From positions 1-56,498 of the forward strand of contig JASJAN010000057.1 in NCBI GenBank assembly GCA_030066985.1: a stretch of 56,498 bases of DNA, in the 5' to 3' direction. Below, piece after piece: positions 27,769 to 35,470 of this stretch. Within the stretch, counting starts at the first letter, position 1, and the number at the start of each line of letters is the position of its first letter. This stretch comes from Desulfobacterales bacterium. Lineage in GTDB: Bacteria > Desulfobacterota > Desulfobacteria > Desulfobacterales > JAHEIW01. The position numbers and the translations under genes were made by a program. Below the pieces are notes generated by a model. The model made no database searches, had not been told where the DNA came from, and was given only the letters and a program-made list of their open reading frames with translations.

Positions 27769-29184
27769 TTGAGACAGCAATTGATGGAATCCATACCGCA
27801 ACATCATAGCCCAGTGCTGGTCGTAGACGATGATGAGGGTCTGTTGCTAAGCATTAAGGCAACCCTGGTCAGCTCGGGTTTGCCAGAGCCTGCTCTGGTT
27901 TCTGACAGCCGGCGGGTTATGGATTTGGTGCGCGAATATGATTTCCAATTAATTTTATTGGATCTAATGATGCCGCAATTGACCGGTATGGAGGTTTTAG
28001 AGACCATCAAAGCCGAATCTCCTGAGGTCGATTGTGTGATTGTCAGTGCCATCGACGATGTGTCATCTGCAGTGCAGGCCATGAGCTTGGGTGCTACCGA
28101 TTATCTGGTTAAACCACTCAACAGCGACAAGCTGGTCGCGCTGGTTAATCGAACGCTTGAAAAGGTTAGTGTTGAGCATGAGTTGGCACAGTTCGGCAGC
28201 AAAAAAGTATTTTCTAATTTGAAAAATCCGGCTGCATTCACCAACATGGTTGCCGAAGATGAAGCCATGGCTCTGGTTTTTCATCAAGTGGAAGCGGTTG
28301 CCGGTACGGACTATAGTGTCGTCATCAACGGTGAATCCGGCACCGGCAAGGAAATGCTGGCACGGGTCATCCATAAACTAAGCAACCGCTCCCAGGAACC
28401 CTTTTATGCAGTCAATATGGCTTCTTTTAGCAAAACGATTTTTGAAGATGAATTTTTCGGTCATGCGAAAGGTGCCTACACGGACGCCGCCTACGAAAAA
28501 ATTGGATTTTTCGAAGCCGCCAATGGCGGAACCTTGTTTCTAGATGAAATCACCGAATTGGATCCATCTCTGCAAGGCAAACTATTGCGGGTCATCGAGG
28601 AACGTGAGCTGTATCGACTGGGCAGCACTGAAATCCGCAACGTGGATGTTCGTATCATTGCCGCCACCAACAAAGATATCAACGATGAAATTCTTAAAGG
28701 AAAATTTCGAGCAGACCTTTATTACCGCATCAATATGTATAACATAAAGGTCCCGCCCCTCAGGGAGCGCAAAAAAGATATTCTGCCTATTGCCCGCCAT
28801 TTTCTCAGAACGCATGCTGAGACCAATAATAAAAAGATCCATTCACTGTCGCCAGAACTTGAACAACGACTGATGCAATACTCATTCCCGGGAAATGTGC
28901 GTGAACTGGAAAATATCATTGCTGCCGCAGTATTGCTGGAAAAATCCAACCGGCTGACCCTGGCTGCGACAATGAACGTGCTGCCCTATGAAGGTCCAGA
29001 GCGCCGCAAAAACGTGGAATTGCTGACACTCGAAGAACTTGAAAAACGTCATATTCAAAAAGTATTAAGTATAACAGGTGGAAACCGACCCAAAGCTGCC
29101 AAAATACTGGGTGTAAACGTCTCTACTGTATATCGGAAAATTGAGAAATACAATTTGGAACGACAAGACAATGATGATTGGTAA
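27769..29184 (+). CDS. sigma-54-dependent response regulator (NtrC family)
   Basis: A 471-residue activator. It has a receiver domain (DDD at 20-22, phospho-acceptor Asp65 in LILLDLMMP, Lys in LVKPL), an AAA+ domain (Walker A GESGTGKE, Walker B GGTLFLDEI, arginine-finger region FRADLYYRIN), and a Fis-type HTH at the C-terminus (GGNRPKAAKILGVNVSTVYR). The sigma-54 contact loop is GAYTDA (residues 235-240), not GAFTGA. The open frame starts at a TTG at 27769; ATG 27784 is an alternative, and neither has a strong ribosome site. No histidine kinase is adjacent. It is followed by a lone receiver and a PilZ protein on the same strand. Confidence 0.94.
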   Translation: MRQQLMESIPQHHSPVLVVDDDEGLLLSIKATLVSSGLPEPALVSDSRRVMDLVREYDFQLILLDLMMPQLTGMEVLETIKAESPEVDCVIVSAIDDVSSAVQAMSLGATDYLVKPLNSDKLVALVNRTLEKVSVEHELAQFGSKKVFSNLKNPAAFTNMVAEDEAMALVFHQVEAVAGTDYSVVINGESGTGKEMLARVIHKLSNRSQEPFYAVNMASFSKTIFEDEFFGHAKGAYTDAAYEKIGFFEAANGGTLFLDEITELDPSLQGKLLRVIEERELYRLGSTEIRNVDVRIIAATNKDINDEILKGKFRADLYYRINMYNIKVPPLRERKKDILPIARHFLRTHAETNNKKIHSLSPELEQRLMQYSFPGNVRELENIIAAAVLLEKSNRLTLAATMNVLPYEGPERRKNVELLTLEELEKRHIQKVLSITGGNRPKAAKILGVNVSTVYRKIEKYNLERQDNDDW

Positions 29185-29268
29185 GGCGCAGCACGGGGCA
29201 GATAATCAACTCTCGACCGTTGACCGGATAAGGTGGTCTAAAATTGAGGTGCCGATGGGAGGTAAAAC

Positions 29269-29718
29269 ATGTCGGATGGTTTAGACGTCATTATCATAGA
29301 TGATGACAAGGGCATTTGCGATGTCATCAGCGAATTGGTTGAAACCTTTTACAGCTGGGGCAATGTGATCGCATTTACCAATGCCGACGAAGCAATCGAA
29401 TATTGCCTGCAGCGCGAGGTCAGTGTCGCTATTTTTATTATCGACGTATTTCTGGGCGGTCTGAGCGGTTTCTATTTTTTAGATGCCATTGAAAAGAAGT
29501 ACCCCACCGCCCATCAGGATGCGATTATTATCAGCGGAAATGCCAGTGACGACGTTGTAAACATGTGTCTGGCGTCACGCGTGAATTATCTGCTGGAAAA
29601 ACCGATTAAACCCTATGCCCTGCAGCTGGCGGTGCGCGCCATTACCGGCAAATACCTCGATTTTGCCAAAAAATTATTGCAGGATACTTCATATGCTGAC
29701 AGTGTCGCCAGATTGTAA
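29269..29718 (+). CDS. stand-alone receiver-domain protein
   Basis: A 149-residue CheY-like receiver. The acidic pocket is IIIDDDKGI near residue 12, the phospho-acceptor Asp is in FIIDVFLGG near residue 64, and Ser/Lys switch residues are in IIISGNASDD and LEKPIKP. A short C-terminal helix without an output domain completes it. GGGAGG lies before the ATG. It sits 84 nt after the NtrC-type gene and 6 nt before the PilZ gene, so these form one signalling operon. The cognate kinase is not in the window. Confidence 0.9.
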   Translation: MSDGLDVIIIDDDKGICDVISELVETFYSWGNVIAFTNADEAIEYCLQREVSVAIFIIDVFLGGLSGFYFLDAIEKKYPTAHQDAIIISGNASDDVVNMCLASRVNYLLEKPIKPYALQLAVRAITGKYLDFAKKLLQDTSYADSVARL

Positions 29719-29724
29719 CCGCTG

Positions 29725-30468
29725 GTGAAACCCATCGATATGACCCAATTTGAAAAAATTACCGGCAGCGCCATCACTGAATTATTTGACACCTTAATCC
29801 TGCACAAGACCTTTCTGAAACTGACACTCATCGATACCGGTTATGAAAACCTGACCCGGATCGTCAAGCTTGCCGACCGCAATAAAAAGCCCCACTTTGT
29901 TATCGACATGCCAGAAAGATTTGAAAAAGCCGCAGCCGATGTGGATGTCTGGCAAATTCATTTTGAATTTAACGGTATGGATAAAATTCAATATGCGTTT
30001 ACCACAAAAGAAGGAGAAATTGTCGATAATCAAATCCATCTAGAATTGCCTCAGGAATTAGAACGTAGGCAACGACGGGAAGTTTTTCGGATCGATGCAC
30101 CTCCAGGCACACGGCTTTGCTTCACGGCAGATGACCAGCAACTTGAATTGGAAGTGCTGAATATCAGTGTTGGCGGTTCGCTAGCGGCTTGGGTTCAGAC
30201 CGAGGCCGGCATTTCAAAAAATCCGCCCCTTGCCACCTCGCAGACGTTGGAAGATGTTACCCTGATATTTCCGGTGGATATCATCCGTCGTCCCATTCAA
30301 GTGGACAGCGTGCAGATCAAACGGATCGAGCGCGATCCTGAAACACAACGATTCGAGGCCGGTCTTGAATTCAGCAACATCAGCAAGCATGAGCAAAAAC
30401 GGTTAACCGACCTGATTTATGAATTGCAACGGCAATATTTGCGCCATCGATTACCGCTGGACCTCTGA
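29725..30468 (+). CDS. PilZ-domain c-di-GMP-binding protein
   Basis: A 247-residue two-domain protein. The N-terminal half (about 1-110) is a beta-rich YcgR-N-like region. The C-terminal half is a PilZ domain with the binding motifs RRQRREVFR (RxxxR) and NISVGGS (D/N-x-S-x2-G). Such proteins bind cyclic di-GMP and in characterised cases act on flagellar motors or secretion. The frame opens with GTG at 29725, and ATG 29740 is an alternative. A diguanylate cyclase lies a few kb away on the other strand, which fits a local c-di-GMP circuit. Confidence 0.9.
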   Translation: MKPIDMTQFEKITGSAITELFDTLILHKTFLKLTLIDTGYENLTRIVKLADRNKKPHFVIDMPERFEKAAADVDVWQIHFEFNGMDKIQYAFTTKEGEIVDNQIHLELPQELERRQRREVFRIDAPPGTRLCFTADDQQLELEVLNISVGGSLAAWVQTEAGISKNPPLATSQTLEDVTLIFPVDIIRRPIQVDSVQIKRIERDPETQRFEAGLEFSNISKHEQKRLTDLIYELQRQYLRHRLPLDL

Positions 30469-30472
30469 AGTA

Positions 30473-30550
30473 CGGTTGTCCCGTTAGACCCGTTGAGCCT
30501 GTTAAGCCGGTTCAAAACAAGTCATGGATTTTTCCCGGGCTAAACCCGCC
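30473..30550. repeat. nonamer repeats (GTTNANCC type) between convergent genes
   Basis: Units CGGTTGTCC, CGTTAGACC, CGTTGAGCC, TGTTAAGCC, GGTTCAA are tandem at 30473-30515. A partial inverted copy, GGCTAAACCCGCC, lies at 30538-30550. The unit matches that of the 7204 array closely. It occupies the 100-nt gap between the PilZ gene and the oppositely oriented MBL gene. Confidence 0.7.
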
Positions 30551-30570
30551 AAAGGCGTGACAACCTGTTT

Positions 30571-31467
30571 TTAAATTTCCACCTGCATGCCCTCCCGGGC
30601 AAAAAAAACAAGCATATCCCCGAACTGTTCGCCATGACAATGGATATCTGACAGTTCATCCAATTGGGCATCGGTGCGCATCGGGTCGTGATGAAAAAGG
30701 GCCAATCGACGAACGTCGGATCGCCTGGCCGCATCAATGGCATATTCGATCGAGGAATGCCCCCACCCCCTCATAGATGCATCATATTCCTGTTGCGTGT
30801 ATTGGGCATCATGGATGAGCAGGTCTGCACCCGCAAAAAAATCTGCCATCCGGCGATTTGCATCTCTGGCAGCTGCCTGACCTTGATGGGCCATCAGGGC
30901 ATCAAAAGCGGGATCCTGTAAATCGGTAACAAACAGATTCTGAAAGGGTTCGGTGTCATAGGCGGTACAACAGACCTTTCCGTCAATTTCAAATCTTAGG
31001 CCCAGACACAAAAGCGGATGATTTAGATATTTGGTGGTCAGTCGAATGCCTTCCCCCAGATCAAAACAGCCTTCGGTCAGATTGATATACGCGATATGCG
31101 CTGCCAACCCCGGTTGGCGAACCGGAAAATAGCGATAAGAAAGCTGCCCTCCGATAACCGTTTCCAGGGAATCATCTTCACAAGTAACCGGGCCGTAGAT
31201 GTTTAAACGCGCCTCAGGCATATAAATGGGCGCAAAAAATGGGAAGCCGATAATATGATCCAGATGGGTGTGGGTTAAGAAAATATCAGTTGATAGCCCT
31301 TCCGATACCGTTTCCGCGGCCAGCAGATGGTCACCCAGCAGTCGCAGACCTGAACCGGCATCGATGATAATACGCCGCTGACGTTCGGGTAGGTACAGAT
31401 CCACACAGACGGTGTTGCCACCATATTTTGCTGTGTCGAATCCGGGTGTCGGAATCGATCCTCTCAC
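30571..31467 (-). CDS. metallo-beta-lactamase-fold hydrolase
   Basis: A zinc hydrolase of the MBL fold with the metal motif THTHLDHIIG (HxHxDH), further ligands in the CLNHPLL-like region and YDTEP, and HDAQYTQQEY, GHSSIEYA and FHHDPMRTD near the end. The family N-terminus is normally IKFWGVRGSIPTPG. Here that motif runs upstream of the first possible GTG (31467) as codons IIKFWG. The true start is probably ATC at 31485 or ATT at 31482, with AAGGA about 11 nt before the ATC. The substrate is unknown. Its start is next to the end of the HDOD gene, so they are coupled. Confidence 0.88.
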   Translation of the reverse strand: MRGSIPTPGFDTAKYGGNTVCVDLYLPERQRRIIIDAGSGLRLLGDHLLAAETVSEGLSTDIFLTHTHLDHIIGFPFFAPIYMPEARLNIYGPVTCEDDSLETVIGGQLSYRYFPVRQPGLAAHIAYINLTEGCFDLGEGIRLTTKYLNHPLLCLGLRFEIDGKVCCTAYDTEPFQNLFVTDLQDPAFDALMAHQGQAAARDANRRMADFFAGADLLIHDAQYTQQEYDASMRGWGHSSIEYAIDAARRSDVRRLALFHHDPMRTDAQLDELSDIHCHGEQFGDMLVFFAREGMQVEI

Positions 31468-31477
31468 ACCCCAGAAC

Positions 31478-32290
31478 TTAATGATAAAAACCGGTTTCCT
31501 TATCAGCGATTTCTAAAAATATCTTAGCGTTATCGATATCTGCAAGCACCCTGTCCCGTATACCTACCAATTTAGACGGTTCCACATCGATCTGCGTCAT
31601 GAGCAGCGCTGCCAACGGATCTTTGGCCAAAGCGTCTTCGTCGAGCTCGTGCTCCAGGACCGGGGCATAGCGATTTGCCAAGGCCACCATCTGAACCTGC
31701 AGGCGCTTGCCGGCAGAGGCGTCGTCCGGTTGATGATGATAAGACAAAACATCAATAAATGCTGAACTCAAACGCCATTTTTGAGCGATCAGACCGCCAA
31801 TGGCGCTATGATCGATACCAAATATCGTGCGTTCGGCGTGTGCCATTGTCCAGCTTCGGCGCGCAGCAAGGTCCATGGCTTCGCTATATTCCTGGTCAAA
31901 CTGTTGCTTTAGCGGTAATTTCCCCAGATCATGCATCAGCCCGCAAACAAAATAATCCTCCTGATCGGCCCAGGACACCCCTTTCAAGACCGCTAATGAT
32001 TTGGTAATCACACCCACAGCAACGCAGTGTTTCCAAAAGGGCGCACCGCAAAGGGTTCGGAAAGGTTTGCGCGCATGAAAATGATCAAGGATCGCAAGAC
32101 TTAGTACCAGATTTTTGACCGTGTTTATTCCCAGCATGATGATGGCGCGGCTGAGGGAAGAAACCGGCTGATTGAGAGAATAACAAGCAGAATTAATCAG
32201 CCGCAGAACCTGACCGGCAAGCGACGGGTCCAAGGCAATCAGTCGGTTCAGTTCGTTGGGTGAAGCGTGCGGATCATTGCAGGTCGCCAA
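31478..32290 (-). CDS. HDOD-domain protein, N-terminus interrupted by in-frame TGA
   Basis: An HDOD (HD-related output domain) signalling protein with a retained HD pair in GLMHDLGKLPL and SYHHQPDD. The longest stop-free reading starts at a TTG (32290). However, codons above it continue the family N-terminus (IEASVARIPSLSTTATKVLA) up to a TGA at 32357-32359. Nine codons further up, in the same frame, is ATG 32386. The gene is thus either inactivated by a nonsense change, started at a non-AUG codon after the TGA, or read through. It lies between the 32403 gene and the MBL gene on the minus strand. Confidence 0.75.
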   Translation of the reverse strand: MATCNDPHASPNELNRLIALDPSLAGQVLRLINSACYSLNQPVSSLSRAIIMLGINTVKNLVLSLAILDHFHARKPFRTLCGAPFWKHCVAVGVITKSLAVLKGVSWADQEDYFVCGLMHDLGKLPLKQQFDQEYSEAMDLAARRSWTMAHAERTIFGIDHSAIGGLIAQKWRLSSAFIDVLSYHHQPDDASAGKRLQVQMVALANRYAPVLEHELDEDALAKDPLAALLMTQIDVEPSKLVGIRDRVLADIDNAKIFLEIADKETGFYH

Positions 32291-32402
32291 AACCTTTGTA
32301 GCGGTCGTCGACAGACTGGGTATCCGGGCAACAGAGGCCTCGATATAATGTCGATATCAGGCTTGATCGCTGGAAAAGGCAGGCATCTTAAGCACTGTTA
32401 GC

Positions 32403-32864
32403 TTAGGCGGTGATGTAATCGCCTCGGTTAAATTTCATAACCTCCAAAGATGCCGTAATAAGCGTACGTTGGACAATGTCTTTGAGACTGTCGTCGTTCG
32501 GCAGCTGCTCCAATACTCCCGAAAGCTGCTCTTTTTCTTTGGCGATGGTGTTCAACAGCGGCTCAATACGTCTTAGCGTGACGTTCTGATTGGCCAGCTG
32601 GTCTTTATATTGATCGAGTAAATTCAGCAGGTTGTCAATGCGTTCAATTGTTGTCTGTCGGGCCATTGGTTCTGGCGCCGGGAATCGAACCGCGGCGATT
32701 GGATGCGTCTGGTGAGGTGTTGGAACCTTGGCAGGAGGTTGCTGAGAACGCTCAACCGACGCTTTGAGAATATTTTTAAATTCGGCATCCGAAGTCTTGT
32801 CTTTTGCTGCTGTTTTATCCGGGTAGGCGCTAGGTGCAATGTTATTGTTGCCGTCAATTTTCAT
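32403..32864 (-). CDS. conserved protein of unknown function, flagellar/HDOD neighbourhood
   Basis: A 153-residue soluble protein. The first about 75 residues are polar and probably disordered, with a Pro/Gln-rich linker. The C-terminal part is helical (IERIDNLLNLLDQYKDQLAN ... LPNDDSLKDIVQRTLITA). It ends EVMKFNRGDYITA, an ending I associate with a family of unknown function in Geobacter-like bacteria; this is from memory and was not searched. AAGGA is 8 nt before ATG 32864, which rules out ATG 32873. It is transcribed toward the HDOD gene. Confidence 0.72.
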   Translation of the reverse strand: MKIDGNNNIAPSAYPDKTAAKDKTSDAEFKNILKASVERSQQPPAKVPTPHQTHPIAAVRFPAPEPMARQTTIERIDNLLNLLDQYKDQLANQNVTLRRIEPLLNTIAKEKEQLSGVLEQLPNDDSLKDIVQRTLITASLEVMKFNRGDYITA

Positions 32865-32893
32865 GATGTACATCCTTGTCTATTGTTATGGTT

Positions 32894-32943
32894 AAGCAAT
32901 CCATCACCCGGTGCTTATGGCGACACGGGTGATTGCTTTTTTT
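32894..32943 (+). terminator. intrinsic terminator-like hairpin, plus-strand orientation
   Basis: AAGCAATC (32894-32901) pairs with GATTGCTT (32931-32938), with an inner ACCCG/CGGGT stem. A run of seven or more T follows on the plus strand. No plus-strand gene precedes it; the flanking genes are all minus. It therefore would stop antisense transcription, or act as a structured leader for the 32864 gene. Confidence 0.55.
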
Positions 32944-33095
32944 CTCGAAAAAATATTATGCAAAAATCATGCAAGAGTACTTGCCAGTTTTCTTTTTTTG
33001 TATATCGCTGAAATCATATCTGATATTTTCAACCTAAGCTCAAAGGAGCGAGCCGACATACCGATCCATGCGGCAGATTTTGCCCCAACCGCCAA

Positions 33096-33884
33096 TTATG
33101 GTGGCTCGATAACCTCTTTGACAGCCAATTCATTTTCGGCCACCACGCGGTTCTTCCCGGTGTCTTTGGCCACATAAAGGGCTTGATCGGCCCGTTGGAT
33201 GACAGAGTGGGTCGTGTCGCCTGTCTGATAGACGCTAATGCCAATCGAAATCGTAACGCTTAGAATCTGCCCGGCTTTTATATCATCTATAGCGTAGCGT
33301 GTATCCGCAATAGATTTGCAAATCAGTTTGGCTTTTTTTATGGCATTCGGCAAAGAGGCGTTGGATAAGACAATCACAAACTCTTCGCCCCCATATCGAC
33401 CGATAAAATCCTCATGCCGGATAAGGCTGTGGCATTTTTGGGTCAACGCCAGAAGAACGCGGTCGCCTGTCGGATGCCCGTATGCATCATTGATGGCCTT
33501 AAAATCATCAATATCAACCATCAAAACTGCAACATCAGTGGGTTTGCGGGTAATTTGTTCGACAAGGTGATCAATGTGCGCATCAAGCGCCTTACGGTTA
33601 TAAACCCCTGTTAGGCCATAGGTCACTGAATCTACTTTAGCCTTTTTGAGTTCATGGTTAAGGGTGCTGACCTGTTTTGACAGGATTTTTAGCTGTTTAC
33701 TGTCGCGTTCCTGCTTGTTGCGAACGGTTTTGCGGATATTGTCGATTTCGTGAATCAGTGCCTGCTTTAGCCGTTTGATGTCATCTAAACGGGTAAAACC
33801 TTCTATTTTTTCGCTTTGGCGGTAAATCTTTTGATGATATTTCTGGTTATCGCTATCCAGGGTAACCATGGCCTTGGACAGCAA
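33096..33884 (-). CDS. diguanylate cyclase (GGDEF), C-terminal part of an amber-split gene
   Basis: This part encodes the GGDEF domain, which makes cyclic di-GMP from two GTP. It shows GLTGVYNRKALD, the active motif RYGGEEFVIVL, and an inhibitory-site RHED five residues before it. A coiled coil lies upstream (KQLKILSKQVSTLNHELKKA). The open frame restarts at a TTG (33884). Upstream codons in the same frame continue without break except for a TAG at 33915-33917, so this is the second part of the gene that starts at 34220. If the TAG were sense, the product would be about 374 residues. Confidence 0.85.
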   Translation of the reverse strand: MLSKAMVTLDSDNQKYHQKIYRQSEKIEGFTRLDDIKRLKQALIHEIDNIRKTVRNKQERDSKQLKILSKQVSTLNHELKKAKVDSVTYGLTGVYNRKALDAHIDHLVEQITRKPTDVAVLMVDIDDFKAINDAYGHPTGDRVLLALTQKCHSLIRHEDFIGRYGGEEFVIVLSNASLPNAIKKAKLICKSIADTRYAIDDIKAGQILSVTISIGISVYQTGDTTHSVIQRADQALYVAKDTGKNRVVAENELAVKEVIEPP

Positions 33885-33914
33885 GTCAATGATGTCTTTG
33901 AGCTTTTTTTCGCG

Positions 33915-34220
33915 CTAGGCCAGATATTGCTGTTGCCGATCGATAAATCTCTGAATCCGTTTGCGATGTTTGCGAAAAGCCGCTGCCGTTTTTTTAAGTT
34001 TCGGGGTGCGCGTAAATTCGGCTTCAAGATCAACGAGCTGCTGTTTGAACGTATCGCTTTTGAGCTCTTTGATGTCTAATGCAAAATCATGAATAAACTT
34101 CAAAAGCGCCTGTATGGTGGACAGAAAAAAATCTTTTTTGGCCAAACAGGTCTCTAGACCTTCAAGCAATTCTTGCGGATCAATGGCCGCTGGCGGCTCC
34201 TTTTTCAGTCCCCATTTCAT
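33915..34220 (-). CDS. N-terminal part of the amber-split diguanylate cyclase
   Basis: A 101-residue helical region (MKWGLKKEPP ... DRQQQYLA) ends at TAG 33915-33917. The frame then continues as REKKLKDIIDLLSKAM into the GGDEF part, so one base change would restore a single ORF. The start ATG at 34220 overlaps the stop of the HTH regulator as ATGA. GTG 34238 is an unlikely alternative. By itself this fragment has no recognised catalytic domain. It may act as a sensory or dimerisation module of the cyclase. Confidence 0.75.
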   Translation of the reverse strand: MKWGLKKEPPAAIDPQELLEGLETCLAKKDFFLSTIQALLKFIHDFALDIKELKSDTFKQQLVDLEAEFTRTPKLKKTAAAFRKHRKRIQRFIDRQQQYLA

Positions 34221-35005
34221 CGGATCCACTCTGCGCAATGCTCTTCAATAGATGGTTTGTGGGTAATTGGGTGGTCATTGAACACGGGCGCTGCGGTGAT
34301 CAAATAAGCACCTTGCGGTTCCTTTAAACCCAAAATAGCGCATTTGATTTTTACACCCTGTGATTGATGATTCTTAATATAGATCCGGCATCCGGAAGGC
34401 ATGCCCCTGTCCCCCAATGCCTGGCGCTTAACACACGAAATGACCTGTTCCAGTGATCGGGGGTGGATGATTTTTTCAATGCCCAGCCCCACCAGTTGTT
34501 TTGCTCCAATTTCACAAAGATCTGCCATCTGTGTGTTTCCAGCCCAAAAATACAGCTCCTTGATGATCGCCGCCGGAACATCCAATTGATGAATAAACTG
34601 AACCCGCGGATAATAGGCGTCCTGATAATAGCGGCAGTTCTCACAACCTACCGCGCAATTGAGTTTTGCATCGTTGCGGGCGCTGAAGCACACATCCAAC
34701 TGGTTTCGATAAACAATACACTGGTGGCAATTTGATCCGTGGAGATGGTCTTGATAGTAGCACCAACAATTCTGAAAAGTCCGAAAAACCGGTGCATTCA
34801 AATCTGCTTTCTCAAGTTCCGCCGGTATATTCTGTCCATTGGCTTTTAAAAAATACAATAAATTTTGAACCGGAATTTCATATTTTTTGCCGCGCCGGTT
34901 GGCTGCAAGTTTTTTAGAGCGAATCCAGTACCCAACGGTTGTGCGGCCCACCGCACATAGGTGCGCTGCCTGGGTCACCGATAGGGTTTTGGGGCAATCT
35001 TCCAT
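34217..35005 (-). CDS. HTH regulator with eight-cysteine cluster and PAS-like domain
   Basis: A 262-residue protein. Residues about 7-58 form an excisionase/MerR-type winged HTH (LSVTQAAHLCAVGRTTVGYW then KYEIPVQNLLYFL). Residues 80-124 hold eight cysteines (C80, C82, C93, C96, C106, C117, C121, C124), which suggests zinc or iron-sulfur binding. A PAS-like segment follows (VPAAIIKELYFWAGNTQMAD ... IYIKNHQSQGV). GAGGAG is upstream of the ATG. It is coupled to the diguanylate cyclase gene by a 4-nt overlap, so a redox or metal signal controlling c-di-GMP genes is a plausible but unproven role. Confidence 0.78.
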   Translation of the reverse strand: MEDCPKTLSVTQAAHLCAVGRTTVGYWIRSKKLAANRRGKKYEIPVQNLLYFLKANGQNIPAELEKADLNAPVFRTFQNCWCYYQDHLHGSNCHQCIVYRNQLDVCFSARNDAKLNCAVGCENCRYYQDAYYPRVQFIHQLDVPAAIIKELYFWAGNTQMADLCEIGAKQLVGLGIEKIIHPRSLEQVISCVKRQALGDRGMPSGCRIYIKNHQSQGVKIKCAILGLKEPQGAYLITAAPVFNDHPITHKPSIEEHCAEWIR

Positions 35006-35146
35006 TCTGACGTTTAACTCCTCGCATAAAAGAATCTATAATAGTATCGGAATTTTGGCCGAAAACTTGATTGTTAAAATGATTGTTCATGGGACTTTTT
35101 TATTTTGGTAGGCGTCCAACAGCAGGTTGTCACCAATGATATATTC

Positions 35147-35203
35147 GCAAAATGCAAAATTTTTGCTCGCAATTTGCAAATAGGCAATATTTTGCATATT
35201 TTG
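35147..35203. repeat. clustered GCAAAAT/ATTTTGC repeats, possible operator
   Basis: GCAAAATGCAAAAT (35147-35160) is followed by TTTGCAAAT-like and GGCAAT copies and by ATTTTGCATATTTTG (35189-35203), which is its near inverse. At least five TTGC/GCAA half-sites occur in 57 nt, about 145-200 nt upstream of the HTH regulator start. Binding by that or another regulator is inferred only. Confidence 0.45.
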
Positions 35204-35454
35204 ATCAAATGAACAAATTTTTGGGCGCAGATTGATCTAACTGAAGCGATCACGACAACCTACTTTTGTTGATAACTATAAATAAATTAAGTACATATGG
35301 TAAAAGTTTGCGATACCGTCCCTGGATTGAGTGCTGCCATCCCAGGGCCATATTTGCCTATTCGTCAGATATTTGACCCACATTTGCACATTCTGCCCAC
35401 AAAAATTGTAACCATCAAAGGTTCTTTTCAAATACAACCTGAAAATGATTAAAT

Positions 35455-35470
35455 TTACAACTTATTGTAA
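35455..35470. promoter_or_regulatory. palindrome TTACAA-N4-TTGTAA, candidate sigma-54 enhancer site
   Basis: This is a perfect 6+6 dyad with a 4-nt spacer. It is located about 100-115 nt upstream of the predicted start of the sigma-54-driven RNA, the usual distance for an NtrC-type activator site. Which activator binds is unknown; the NtrC-type protein encoded at 27769 is one candidate. Confidence 0.45.

Noticed and set aside
32670-32700. tRNA-like string GGAATCGAACC on the plus strand
   Set aside because: The flanking sequence cannot form a T-stem or acceptor stem, and it is coding sequence of the 32403 gene.
32970-32986. minus-strand TGGC...TTGC sequence resembling a sigma-54 promoter
   Set aside because: The GG-to-GC spacing is 11 nt rather than the strict 10 nt, which abolishes sigma-54 binding.
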